Source: an uncultured Parabacteroides sp. (GTDB taxonomy: Bacteria; Bacteroidota; Bacteroidia; Bacteroidales; Tannerellaceae). Taken from it: DNA of 40,744 nucleotides. Position 1 is the stretch's first letter. Every line of letters begins with the position of its first letter. Position numbers and translations under genes: made by a program. The stretch is taken from the NCBI GenBank assembly GCA_900547435.1, contig URGO01000005.1, positions 1 through 40,744 on the forward strand, in the 5' to 3' direction. Shown here in pieces: positions 16,715 through 24,392 of this stretch. The notes below the pieces were generated by a model, which made no database searches, had not been told where the DNA came from, and saw only the letters and a list, made by a program, of their open reading frames with translations.

Positions 16715-17431
16715 TTAAGAGTTCAAGCGTCTGCGATAGTTTTCTAATATACGTTTCTTTGCTATCTCAATCGGAAGTCCTTTAATTTCAACGCCATTTA
16801 TTTTCTCCAACTTATAGATGATTGACATGAGCTTACGGTAGATTGATGGTAGTTTCACCTTGTCTGTCGTATTGTCAATCTCAGTAATAAGATGCTCAAC
16901 TTCGGCTACAGCAACCTTTACATCAATATCGTTAGACGAAGGAGCCGATTGAAAAGGAGTTGGTGTAGATGGGGGTGAAATTGGAACAGGCTGCGTGGGT
17001 CGTGTCGCATTCGTGTTTGGTTGTGGAGTAGAAGCCTTCTTTCGCGACATGAAGAAGAACCAATATAATCCAGCAATTACTGCAACCAATGCAGCTGTTA
17101 TGAAGTTGCTTGAAAGTAGCAACGAAAGAATTACAGACGCAACAATGAACACAAGGCAACCCTGTTTTGAGAATCCAAATGTTGTCTGAGTAGTGGCATT
17201 GGTTGGAGGATTTGTTCCAGTAGTTGAAGAACTATTTGATTTTGATCCTCCACCCACTTTTTGACGGTAATAAAGCCCCGTACCTGGAATACCTCCAGAT
17301 ACATAAATTCCACGCTTGCCAATGTTCACCTTTGCTCCTTTAGGTCCCATTGATATGCTTGGTCCATTTTTGCTCCAGTTAATTCGTACACCTGGAAGAA
17401 TTTTAGTGCTTCTACGCCAATATAAACCCAT
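16715..17431 (-). CDS. DUF4236 domain membrane protein
   Basis: This 238-residue protein begins with a DUF4236 domain (about 1-58): KILPGVRINWSKNGPSISMG, AKVNIGKRGIYVSGGIPGTGLYY. A Ser/Asn/Thr-rich linker follows, then two hydrophobic stretches (about 93-112 and 115-130), a Pro/Thr linker and a C-terminal helical region (about 165-238, VAVAEVEHLITEIDNTTDK). DUF4236 is a short beta-rich domain of unknown role, often next to membrane helices. It is first in the minus operon and is divergent to the large signalling/Hxs operon, sharing a 139-nt control region. The promoter is visible at 17454-17483. Confidence 0.8.
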   Translation of the reverse strand: MGLYWRRSTKILPGVRINWSKNGPSISMGPKGAKVNIGKRGIYVSGGIPGTGLYYRQKVGGGSKSNSSSTTGTNPPTNATTQTTFGFSKQGCLVFIVASVILSLLLSSNFITAALVAVIAGLYWFFFMSRKKASTPQPNTNATRPTQPVPISPPSTPTPFQSAPSSNDIDVKVAVAEVEHLITEIDNTTDKVKLPSIYRKLMSIIYKLEKINGVEIKGLPIEIAKKRILENYRRRLNS

Positions 17432-17453
17432 TCTTTTTCGCGAATTTTGCTTG

Positions 17454-17483
17454 CAAAATTAAAATTTATACTCTAAAAGCAAA
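17454..17483 (-). promoter_or_regulatory. Bacteroides promoter of the DUF4236 operon
   Basis: On the minus strand, TTTG (17483-17480) and TAATTTTG (17461-17454) are separated by 18 nt, one short of the common 19-21. The start codon lies 23 nt downstream. Confidence 0.55.
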
Positions 17484-17518
17484 AAATTTTAATGGGAAAT
17501 ACGTATAAATCTTGTTGC

Positions 17519-17549
17519 TTTGAGGAAAAGTAATTACTTTTACCTCAAA
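17519..17549. promoter_or_regulatory. Near-perfect palindrome upstream of the 16-gene operon
   Basis: Arms TTTGAGG-AAAAGTAA and TTACTTTT-A-CCTCAAA match throughout except for one extra A in the right arm. It lies 22 nt above the start codon at 17571 and could be an operator or a 5' leader hairpin. I could not identify a good TAnnTTTG box for this direction. Confidence 0.5.
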
Positions 17550-17570
17550 AAGTATAACTCATAGCAGATT

Positions 17571-17933
17571 ATGACAACATTAAGCAATGAAGCTTTTGCA
17601 GTAATGGCAGCCTGTGAACGAACAAAACAACCTTTCGGTATAACAGTCGATAAGATTTGTTCCGGTCAATACAAGTTCGTGTGGGCTTTCAAGATTGACA
17701 AAGAGAAAGCACAACGAGAAGGCTATGGCAAAACTAATGTCAAAGGCAATATAATTTTGGATACAGAATATCCAGGATGCCCTTATTGTGGTGAAAAACG
17801 ACACATCGTTTGCTCATCATGTAACAAGTTCTTCTGCTACCATGGACAGGAACATGTTACATGCCCCAATTGTGGAACGAGTGGAAATGTGGTATCAATA
17901 GAACAGGTTGACCTAAAAGGTGGAGATTATTAA
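17571..17933 (+). CDS. Stand-alone TerY_C-type zinc-binding protein
   Basis: This 120-residue protein has two zinc-ribbon-like clusters: C70-P-Y-C73, C81-S-S-C84, C89 with H91, and C98-P-N-C101. The pattern, with FVWAFKIDK before it, matches the TerY_C metal-binding domain, which in classical TerY proteins is fused behind the vWA domain. Here it is a separate gene, the first of a run of 16, and 9 nt ahead of the kinase. Known association: TerY-phosphorylation triads (vWA, kinase, PP2C) in bacterial stress and metal-response loci. Its role as a partner of the vWA protein at 19232 is inferred. Confidence 0.72.
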   Translation: MTTLSNEAFAVMAACERTKQPFGITVDKICSGQYKFVWAFKIDKEKAQREGYGKTNVKGNIILDTEYPGCPYCGEKRHIVCSSCNKFFCYHGQEHVTCPNCGTSGNVVSIEQVDLKGGDY

Positions 17934-17942
17934 AATTGAAAT

Positions 17943-19220
17943 ATGATGGCAGATTTGGCAAAAGGAAGAAGAATCTCTCTCACGAATGGAGGTTGTGTAA
18001 CCATCATCAAGGAATTAGGTAGAGGTGGACAAGGTATTGTCTATCTCGTAGATTTGAATGGCGAACAAAAGGTTCTGAAATGGTATCTGACTGCACCAGA
18101 CGAGAAGTTTTACAGAAATCTCGAAAAGAACATCATGAATGGTGCTCCTTCTGATGCATTCCTGTGGCCAGAGCATTTGACAAACCGTCAACTTGGTAGC
18201 TTTGGTTATGTTATGCAACTGAGACCAAAGAATTACTATGAGTTCGGCAATTACTTGCTCGCCAAGGTTTGTTTCAAGTCTTTTAAAGCAATGTTGGCTG
18301 CAGCTATGAAGATTTGTGACGGATTCATGATGCTTCATCGTTGTGGCTACAGTTATCAAGACCTAAACGATGGCAACTTCTTCATAGACCCAACCAATGG
18401 CGATGTGCTAATCTGTGATAATGACAACGTAATGCCTCAGGGCGAGAAATCTGGCATTATGGGTAAGGCTCGTTATATGGCCCCTGAGATTGTTGCTGGT
18501 GGAATTCCAGACAAGAGAAGCGACAGATTCTCGCTTTCTGTCATTCTGTTTATGCTCTTCTACGCTAACCACCCATTTGAAGGAGAACGAGTCATTGCAT
18601 GTCCTTGTATGACGGAAAGCTATGAGCGTAAGTTCTATGGAAGTGAAGCCATCTTTATTTATGATCCGACAAATAATACTAATCGCCCTGTGAGAGGAAT
18701 CCATCAGAATGTCATCAAACGTTGGTTTGTATTCCCATCGATCCTTCGTGAAACTTTCGAACGTGAGTTCAGTCAGGATTATCTACATAATCCTGAGAAA
18801 CGAATGATTGAACAGAATTGGGAGAAGATCATTTCACGGGTTCGTGATCAATTAGTCATCTGTCCGATCTGCAAAGAAGAAACCTTTGTTGAAACCAATG
18901 GAGCCGTTGGCAAGTGTATCAACCGAGGATGCAACATTGACATCTCCAAGCGTCTGTTTATCAATAACAGATCATTGCCTCTCACAGATAAGACCGAAAT
19001 CTTTATTGATAACGATAATACGCCAGATGCAATTGTTTCAAAAGATGCCAATGGCGTATTGATAATTAGGAATATCTCATCAGACAAATGGACGGTCGAA
19101 ACGCCAAGTGGCAAGGTAAAGACCGTAGAATCGCAAGGTATTATGCCTGTAAAAGAAGGATTAAAAATAATGTTCAAAATCCGTGAGATACCTTATCGAG
19201 GAGAAATAACAAATATTTAA
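17943..19220 (+). CDS. Serine/threonine protein kinase of the TerY triad
   Basis: This 425-residue kinase has a glycine loop at 24-34 (ELGRGGQGIVY), likely ATP lysine K46 (VLKW), catalytic loop YQDLNDGNFF with D140 and N145, metal site D159 in CDNDNV and the APE motif at 180-182. The usual HRD and DFG are changed to YQD and DND, but the essential Asp and Asn residues are kept. A zinc ribbon follows (C307-P-I-C310, C325, C330), then a beta-rich tail of about 85 residues (341-425) that may be FHA-like. No membrane helix is visible. It is second in the operon and presumably phosphorylates co-encoded proteins, with the PP2C reversing this. Either adjacent ATG, 17943 or 17946, could be used. Confidence 0.9.
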   Translation: MMADLAKGRRISLTNGGCVTIIKELGRGGQGIVYLVDLNGEQKVLKWYLTAPDEKFYRNLEKNIMNGAPSDAFLWPEHLTNRQLGSFGYVMQLRPKNYYEFGNYLLAKVCFKSFKAMLAAAMKICDGFMMLHRCGYSYQDLNDGNFFIDPTNGDVLICDNDNVMPQGEKSGIMGKARYMAPEIVAGGIPDKRSDRFSLSVILFMLFYANHPFEGERVIACPCMTESYERKFYGSEAIFIYDPTNNTNRPVRGIHQNVIKRWFVFPSILRETFEREFSQDYLHNPEKRMIEQNWEKIISRVRDQLVICPICKEETFVETNGAVGKCINRGCNIDISKRLFINNRSLPLTDKTEIFIDNDNTPDAIVSKDANGVLIIRNISSDKWTVETPSGKVKTVESQGIMPVKEGLKIMFKIREIPYRGEITNI

Positions 19221-19231
19221 TTTTTACAATA

Positions 19232-19975
19232 ATGGGACTTTTAGATGACGTGGTAAGTGTCCCACGCAGAACAATGACACTTTTCTTTGTAATCGACACA
19301 TCAGGTAGTATGGCTGGTAACAAGATTGGTGCCGTTAATGATGCTGTTGAGAATGTACTTCCTATGCTTGATGAGATTTCTGCATCCAATCCAGATGCCG
19401 AAATCAAGGTAGCAGCTCTTGAGTTTTCAAGTGGTTGTAACTGGCTTTATGACGAACCAAAGCTTGCATCAGAGTTTGTATGGCAGGATGTAACTGCAAG
19501 TGGTCTAACTTCACTTGGTGCTGCTTGTCAGGAACTCAACACAAAACTCTCTCGTAATGGGTTTATGCAGACTCCAAGCGGAAGTTTTGCTCCTGCAATT
19601 ATTCTCCTTTCTGATGGTGGGCCTACAGACGATTTCTATGGAGGTTTGTCAAAACTGAAGGCAAACAATTGGTTCAAGAATGCGATCAAGATAGCTATCG
19701 CCATTGGTGATGATGCAGACAAGGATGTTCTCACTCAGTTCACTGGAACGAATGAGGCAGTATTTACAGTTCACAATATTGATGCTTTAAAGCAAATCAT
19801 TCGAGTTGTAGCCGTTACCTCTTCTCAGATTGGTAGCAAGAGTAGTACTGCTGGCGATACCACAAAGCAGGAACAGGTTATCAAGGATGTAACCGAAGCA
19901 ACCAAGGATATTAACGGAGCTCAGTCAGAGGCTGCTCCTGTGAATTCTACTGATAATTACGACGATTGGGATTAA
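19232..19975 (+). CDS. TerY-like vWA domain protein
   Basis: This 247-residue protein is almost entirely a von Willebrand A domain. The metal-ion-dependent adhesion site is complete: D22-T-S24-G-S26, T93 in GLTSLG and D128 in LSDGGPTDD. The opening RRTMTLFFVIDTSGSM is very like TerY from tellurite-resistance loci. The tail (about 205-247) is acidic, low complexity and has no cysteines, so the TerY_C domain found in full TerY proteins is absent and probably supplied by the 17571-17933 gene. It has no signal peptide and should be cytosolic. It likely scaffolds the kinase, phosphatase and substrates. Confidence 0.9.
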   Translation: MGLLDDVVSVPRRTMTLFFVIDTSGSMAGNKIGAVNDAVENVLPMLDEISASNPDAEIKVAALEFSSGCNWLYDEPKLASEFVWQDVTASGLTSLGAACQELNTKLSRNGFMQTPSGSFAPAIILLSDGGPTDDFYGGLSKLKANNWFKNAIKIAIAIGDDADKDVLTQFTGTNEAVFTVHNIDALKQIIRVVAVTSSQIGSKSSTAGDTTKQEQVIKDVTEATKDINGAQSEAAPVNSTDNYDDWD

Positions 19976-19990
19976 ACTAAGGTTTCTTTG

Positions 19991-21247
19991 ATGGAGAAAT
20001 TAGTTCATTTTTGTCAAGGAGAAAGCCATAAAGCAACAGGTAAAGTATGTCAGGACTATGCAATGTGTAGTACTGATAATGGTATTGCAGTGGCTGTCTT
20101 GAGTGATGGACATGGTGGTAGCAGGTATTTCAGAAGTGATGTCGGTTCAAAGACAATAGTTGAATGTACTTTCAAGAAAGTAATGGGATTTGTTGAAAAT
20201 ATAGATTCCAGCATATTTGAGGGAAAACCATTTACAGCAGTATCGGCGTTGACAACCGAGCGCAAAGAAGAGAATCTACGAAAGAATAGTAAAGTAGATG
20301 ATCAACTGAATCAGCTGTTTAAGTCAATCATATTCGGATGGAGAACTATGGTAGAACAACATGCAAAAGAAAATCCATTTACCGATGAAGAACTTAAGTT
20401 GATTACTGACCCACAAGATCCTCACTCCATAGACAAGACATACGGTTGTACATTGATGTGTTATGTCAGAACACCAATGTACTGGTTTGCTTTCCACCTC
20501 GGAGATGGGAAGTGTTTCTCTTTTGATGGAGATGGTAATTGGAATGAACCTATCCCTTGGGATGAACGATGTTTTCTGAATAAGACAACATCCATTTGTG
20601 ATACAGATGCGCTATCTGAATTCCGCTATTGCTATCAAGGCAATGGAGATTATCCTGTAGCTGTTTTCCTTGCTTCTGATGGATTGGACGACTCTTTCGG
20701 AGAGTCATACAATCAGGCGAACTTCTATATTCAGATATTGAAGCTCATTGCTAACACGTCAAACAATGATGCACAGAAAGAAATAGAAGATACGCTTCCG
20801 CAGTTAAGCAAGATTGGAAGCCAGGACGATATGTCTGTAGCTTGCCTATATGACGAAAAGGAATTAGAATTCATTCTACCTAAGCTCATACTATGGCAAA
20901 GAAGCAACGTGGAGAAACAGATAGCTGCTGTTAATGAGAAAATTCTGGTAGCAAAAGCTAAGATGTCGAAATACTCTCCTCTTAAATTTTATACAAAGAA
21001 GGAATTGATAGAGGCCCAGTATGCTCAGACAGATATTGAACGACTGTTTATTTCCAAACGAGAACTAGTTACCAAGTATAACCGATTCACAAGTGAACTC
21101 CCATCAACATCGTCTCATGCAGATTACGATGACGAAATAGGATTATATGAGTATAAGGAGGAGGAAAAGCGCCAAACTCTGACTGCAGAACAAATAAGAA
21201 AACGTTTGAGAGTTTTGAGTCATCCGATGTATAAATTCGATATATGA
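19991..21247 (+). CDS. PP2C-family protein phosphatase with C-terminal coiled coil
   Basis: This protein has 418 residues from ATG 19991; the preceding TTG codon is not needed. PP2C motifs are D22 (CQDYA), S38-D39-G-H-G-G43, a central GDGKCFSFD, S-D230-G-L-D and Q-D279-D280-M-S. The metal-binding aspartates are thus present, so it should be an active Mn2+/Mg2+ Ser/Thr phosphatase. Residues about 290-390 add a charged helical coiled coil absent from minimal PP2C enzymes, which could bind partner proteins. It completes the kinase/vWA/PP2C triad. The next gene starts 1 nt after its stop. Confidence 0.92.
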   Translation: MEKLVHFCQGESHKATGKVCQDYAMCSTDNGIAVAVLSDGHGGSRYFRSDVGSKTIVECTFKKVMGFVENIDSSIFEGKPFTAVSALTTERKEENLRKNSKVDDQLNQLFKSIIFGWRTMVEQHAKENPFTDEELKLITDPQDPHSIDKTYGCTLMCYVRTPMYWFAFHLGDGKCFSFDGDGNWNEPIPWDERCFLNKTTSICDTDALSEFRYCYQGNGDYPVAVFLASDGLDDSFGESYNQANFYIQILKLIANTSNNDAQKEIEDTLPQLSKIGSQDDMSVACLYDEKELEFILPKLILWQRSNVEKQIAAVNEKILVAKAKMSKYSPLKFYTKKELIEAQYAQTDIERLFISKRELVTKYNRFTSELPSTSSHADYDDEIGLYEYKEEEKRQTLTAEQIRKRLRVLSHPMYKFDI

Positions 21248-21248
21248 C

Positions 21249-22691
21249 ATGAATAAAAAATACCAATTACATACAGGCATAAAGGATATTATCCAAACGA
21301 ATGGTACAGAACCCATCCGAACCGTTCAGTTGGCTAATATCCTTGCTGACTATTCAGCCTACGATGAATACCCTGCCACTAAGGTTGTTCTGAAAGATGT
21401 ACTGACCACTGGTTATGGGCAACGCATTTACAATGCCTTCAACGAGTCTGGAAAAATTTATCTTGCAGAAATAGAAATGATTAAGCAAGATTACAGCAAA
21501 AAATCAAAGTTCAAGAAAGACGTTGTCAATTATGTGTTCGACTCTATATGCTACGGCTTAGGACTAAAGACAGCCGTCAAGGAACCTTCAAGCAATAGCT
21601 TTGACCCATACATAAACGAGTCGGATAACATATTGGATAAACTTCCAGGAATGTTGGCAGAGTTGAAGAAAGAATATGATGAGGCATTGAAGTCCCTTCT
21701 TGTACTTCCAAAAGATATTATTTGGGATGCAGTTGCTTATTATCCAGCGTCAGCAGAGAATCAGCTGTATTTGATAGAAGGTAAGATTCATGTCATCAGC
21801 AATCAATTAGGTATCAACGATAACAACTGGTGCAAGAATCTGAAGGAAAAGACTTTGAACAGTCATAGACAGAGGAAGGTAAACACTGTCAAAGAAGTAC
21901 TGGATGCAAAGAAGATAGATTTCACCAACCTATTGAATACTGCACTTGTCAAGCCATCAGCTTCATACATCAGCAAATCTGGACACTATGCTTCTGATAA
22001 ACTGTCTGACATCGAAAAAATGGAATCAGAGATAAAAGGTCTGTATGGTGAAATGGGTGTTAAGTATGATGATTGGTGCAAAACAGAAAAAGACAGAATC
22101 TTGTCATCATACATTGTTTCTGATAGTAGTCGCTTTCGTCAGATGCTGTTGAAGATAGCAATGCCTGCAGCCATGTTCTGCGGAGTCGGCTATTATGGTG
22201 GAACTTATGCGGTATCTACTGACGAAATCAACGTTTATGAGCAAAGGATGAAAGCAGCAGACGGTTATCTTGCCAATGGAAATTACGGAAAAGCCATTGC
22301 AGGTTTTATACAAGCCTCCAACCTGTATGACGGAAGTTTCAGAACATCATCTTACAAGGAAGGAGCATTGTCACAAGCAGATGTTTGTTTCGCAAAGATG
22401 CAAGACCAAGTAACTTCTTTGATAGATAGAAAGCAATACGGACAGATACTTGCCCTTATGAATTCTATTCCAACGGAATACTTGGCTGCAAATCAGAATA
22501 AGAGCGACTGGATTGAAAAAACCAAAATAGATTTGCAAAATACAGTATCAGAAGAAGTTGACCAACTGGCAGAAATAATTTCGTTCAACGGAGGCCATCT
22601 AACGGAGGACGGTAAGAAATACCTTGATCAACTTCTGGCTGTATCTCCCGACAACTATTGGTTGAACCTTATTAAGACGAAAGAAAAATGA
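21249..22691 (+). CDS. Membrane protein with TPR-like C-terminal part
   Basis: This 480-residue protein is not assigned to a named family. The N-terminal segment (IRTVQLANILADYSAYDEYP, about 23-42, followed by VLKDVLTTGYGQRIY) resembles a short helical module seen in several Bacteroidetes proteins. Residues about 90-290 are charged and helical with two related W-C motifs (DNNWCKNLKEK, YDDWCKTEKDR), suggesting an internal duplication. One membrane helix lies at about 298-318 (AMPAAMFCGVGYYGGTYAV), followed by TPR-like helices (YLANGNYGKAIAGFIQASNLY). The topology suggests a cytoplasmic N-terminus and an exported TPR tail that could contact secreted HxsA-type proteins. It overlaps the HxsA-like gene by 4 nt. 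Confidence 0.65.
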   Translation: MNKKYQLHTGIKDIIQTNGTEPIRTVQLANILADYSAYDEYPATKVVLKDVLTTGYGQRIYNAFNESGKIYLAEIEMIKQDYSKKSKFKKDVVNYVFDSICYGLGLKTAVKEPSSNSFDPYINESDNILDKLPGMLAELKKEYDEALKSLLVLPKDIIWDAVAYYPASAENQLYLIEGKIHVISNQLGINDNNWCKNLKEKTLNSHRQRKVNTVKEVLDAKKIDFTNLLNTALVKPSASYISKSGHYASDKLSDIEKMESEIKGLYGEMGVKYDDWCKTEKDRILSSYIVSDSSRFRQMLLKIAMPAAMFCGVGYYGGTYAVSTDEINVYEQRMKAADGYLANGNYGKAIAGFIQASNLYDGSFRTSSYKEGALSQADVCFAKMQDQVTSLIDRKQYGQILALMNSIPTEYLAANQNKSDWIEKTKIDLQNTVSEEVDQLAEIISFNGGHLTEDGKKYLDQLLAVSPDNYWLNLIKTKEK

Positions 22692-23584
22692 AGAATCCAG
22701 CAAAAAACAAAATAAGGGCATTGTTGCTTTCTGCAGCTACAGCACTATTGTCAACTCATGCTCAAGCAGAAGAAACCGCCACTATTATACCTGACTTTGT
22801 CAATAATGATGATTTCTTCGGTGAGACTAAACGCTCATGGGGAAAGGTATTCAAGAATGTAGCAAAACTCAATAAGAATGGTGAAGTGAAATACATTGCA
22901 AGCCATCGTTCGCACATGTCACATCGTTCAGGTGGTGGCGGTGGTGGATCTGGTCACAGGTCACACTACTCTCATTACTCATCATACGGAGGTGGTTCAA
23001 GTCATTACTCATCAAGTTCTCGTAGCGGCTCGTATTCTTACAGCAAACCTAAGCCAAAGACAGCAGGTGATTATTCAATCGGTGATAGAACATTAAAGAC
23101 TGGTATCCATGGAAGTGACGTAACCTCACTTACAGGCTACCTTGCAACAGCTTTATACATCAACCGTTCTTGGATAAAGGAAAAGGAGGGCTATTCTCTC
23201 TATGATGCTACCATAGCATCAGCAGTCAAGCACTTCCAGAAGGATGCAGGTTTGCCTCAGACTGGTATTGCAGACCAAACTACCATTAACAAGTTGAAGT
23301 CATGGAATAATAGCAAGACAACCGTTATCCTTGGTACTCGTGAGTTATCATATTCAGAATCATCAACCGATAAGGGTACTGATGTGACAGAACTTGTGAA
23401 CCTGTTGACTAAGGCTGGATTCGCTCCAGATCCGAAGAAGATTGTCATGACAAATGATGGTAGGACAGAGTTTACTAAGGATATTGCAACAGCAGTTCGT
23501 TTCTTCCAAGCATACAACAACCTTAGTGTTACAGGAAGAGCTGATGAGGCAACTATCAAAGCGTTAAAAACAAAGGCACAATAA
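22688..23584 (+). CDS. hxsA: HxsA-like His-Xaa-Ser repeat protein with two peptidoglycan-binding-like domains
   Basis: This 298-residue protein has a Sec signal peptide (1-27, ending THAQA before EE), a short acidic part, then seven H-x-S triplets between 73 and 108 (HRSHMSHRS, a glycine run, HRSHYSHYS, HYS) and a Ser/Tyr tail. Two peptidoglycan_binding_1-like domains follow (about 134-206 and 218-296, with AVKHFQKDAGLPQTGIAD and AVRFFQAYNNLSVTGRAD). This is the architecture of HxsA, the predicted substrate of the paired radical SAM enzymes HxsB and HxsC. It is exported and likely cell-wall associated. The motif KNVAKLNKNG before the repeats is shared with the next gene. Confidence 0.85.
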   Translation: MKNPAKNKIRALLLSAATALLSTHAQAEETATIIPDFVNNDDFFGETKRSWGKVFKNVAKLNKNGEVKYIASHRSHMSHRSGGGGGGSGHRSHYSHYSSYGGGSSHYSSSSRSGSYSYSKPKPKTAGDYSIGDRTLKTGIHGSDVTSLTGYLATALYINRSWIKEKEGYSLYDATIASAVKHFQKDAGLPQTGIADQTTINKLKSWNNSKTTVILGTRELSYSESSTDKGTDVTELVNLLTKAGFAPDPKKIVMTNDGRTEFTKDIATAVRFFQAYNNLSVTGRADEATIKALKTKAQ

Positions 23585-23585
23585 C

Positions 23586-24101
23586 ATGAATAGAATAGCA
23601 TCAAATATAATAAAGTCTTTATTAGTTGCATCTGTATTTTCCATATCGGGAAATGATGTAGAAGACACAAACGATTATATGTATACTGTAGGAAATAATG
23701 ATGATGAACAAGCAGTTACAAGTAAGAAGAAATCTGTTATAAAAAACATCATAAAATTAAATGGAAATGGTAAGTTCACTTTGATTGCTGGCCATCGTTC
23801 TCATTATTCTCACCGTTCACATTATTCAGGGAGAAGAAGCAGATGCACTTCATTTAGGTCACCTATGGAAATGGTGTTGGGAGACAGGGCTATCTTAAAA
23901 GGAATGTATGGGGCTGACATAGATATGTTAGCTGCGATTTTGGACTCTAAAGGTCTATACGACAAACAACACGTGACTAAAATCAAAGGTATGACATGTT
24001 TTGATCTTAGAATGGAGCAATGCATAAGGAATATACAGGCAAAGTATGGTATGACTGTAGATGGAGTATGCACTCGTGAGGTTCTTTCCAAAATTCTATA
24101 A
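23586..24101 (+). CDS. Second, shorter HxsA-like His-Xaa-Ser protein
   Basis: This 171-residue protein has an N-terminal hydrophobic leader (about 8-21, IIKSLLVASVFSIS), an acidic stretch, then KNIIKLNGNGKFTLIAG directly before four H-x-S triplets (70-81, HRSHYSHRSHYS). One C-terminal peptidoglycan-binding-like domain follows (about 98-170; GDRAILKGMYGADIDML aligns with GDRTLKTGIHGSDVTSL of the upstream protein). It therefore looks like a reduced paralogue of the 22688 gene and a second substrate of the same maturation system. Cysteines at 87, 138, 146 and 162 are absent from the larger paralogue and could add a crosslink. It lies 1 nt after the upstream stop. Confidence 0.8.
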   Translation: MNRIASNIIKSLLVASVFSISGNDVEDTNDYMYTVGNNDDEQAVTSKKKSVIKNIIKLNGNGKFTLIAGHRSHYSHRSHYSGRRSRCTSFRSPMEMVLGDRAILKGMYGADIDMLAAILDSKGLYDKQHVTKIKGMTCFDLRMEQCIRNIQAKYGMTVDGVCTREVLSKIL

Positions 24102-24104
24102 CCT

Positions 24105-24392
24105 ATGGAGATAAAAGTAGATAGAAATATATATTCGGACTCTTGTATATCCAAAGTTGTATATCTATTGTCTGAAAAATTTAGTATAGCAAGAACCTTT
24201 GTCAACAATTACGAGATTCTTACAATAATTCATAAAACAGACGATGATTTTGATGTCAACGATTTTTGGAATAAAATGAATGATTTTAAGTTAAGGGAAA
24301 TCATCAATACAGAGACCAGGGACATTAAAACAATTTTATATGCAAAGGCATTTGGCGAATTTGACAATTTAGACGAAAATGATTTCGATTAA
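24105..24392 (+). CDS. hxsD: HxsD-like protein of the His-Xaa-Ser system
   Basis: This 95-residue protein ends in the segment MNDFKLREIINTETRDIKTI and YAKAFGEF. The N-D-[YF]-x-L-R-E core is the hallmark by which I recognise the HxsD family, the small protein always next to HxsB and HxsC. It has no signal peptide or metal motif, so it is probably a cytosolic chaperone or precursor-binding partner for the radical SAM enzymes; that role is inferred. It overlaps hxsB by 14 nt and is 3 nt after the second HxsA-like gene, so expression is coupled to both. Confidence 0.82.
   Translation: MEIKVDRNIYSDSCISKVVYLLSEKFSIARTFVNNYEILTIIHKTDDDFDVNDFWNKMNDFKLREIINTETRDIKTILYAKAFGEFDNLDENDFD

Noticed and set aside
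22896..23096. Frame shifted within the HxsA-like repeat region
   Set aside because: It is an out-of-frame shadow caused by the repetitive CAT/TCA codons.
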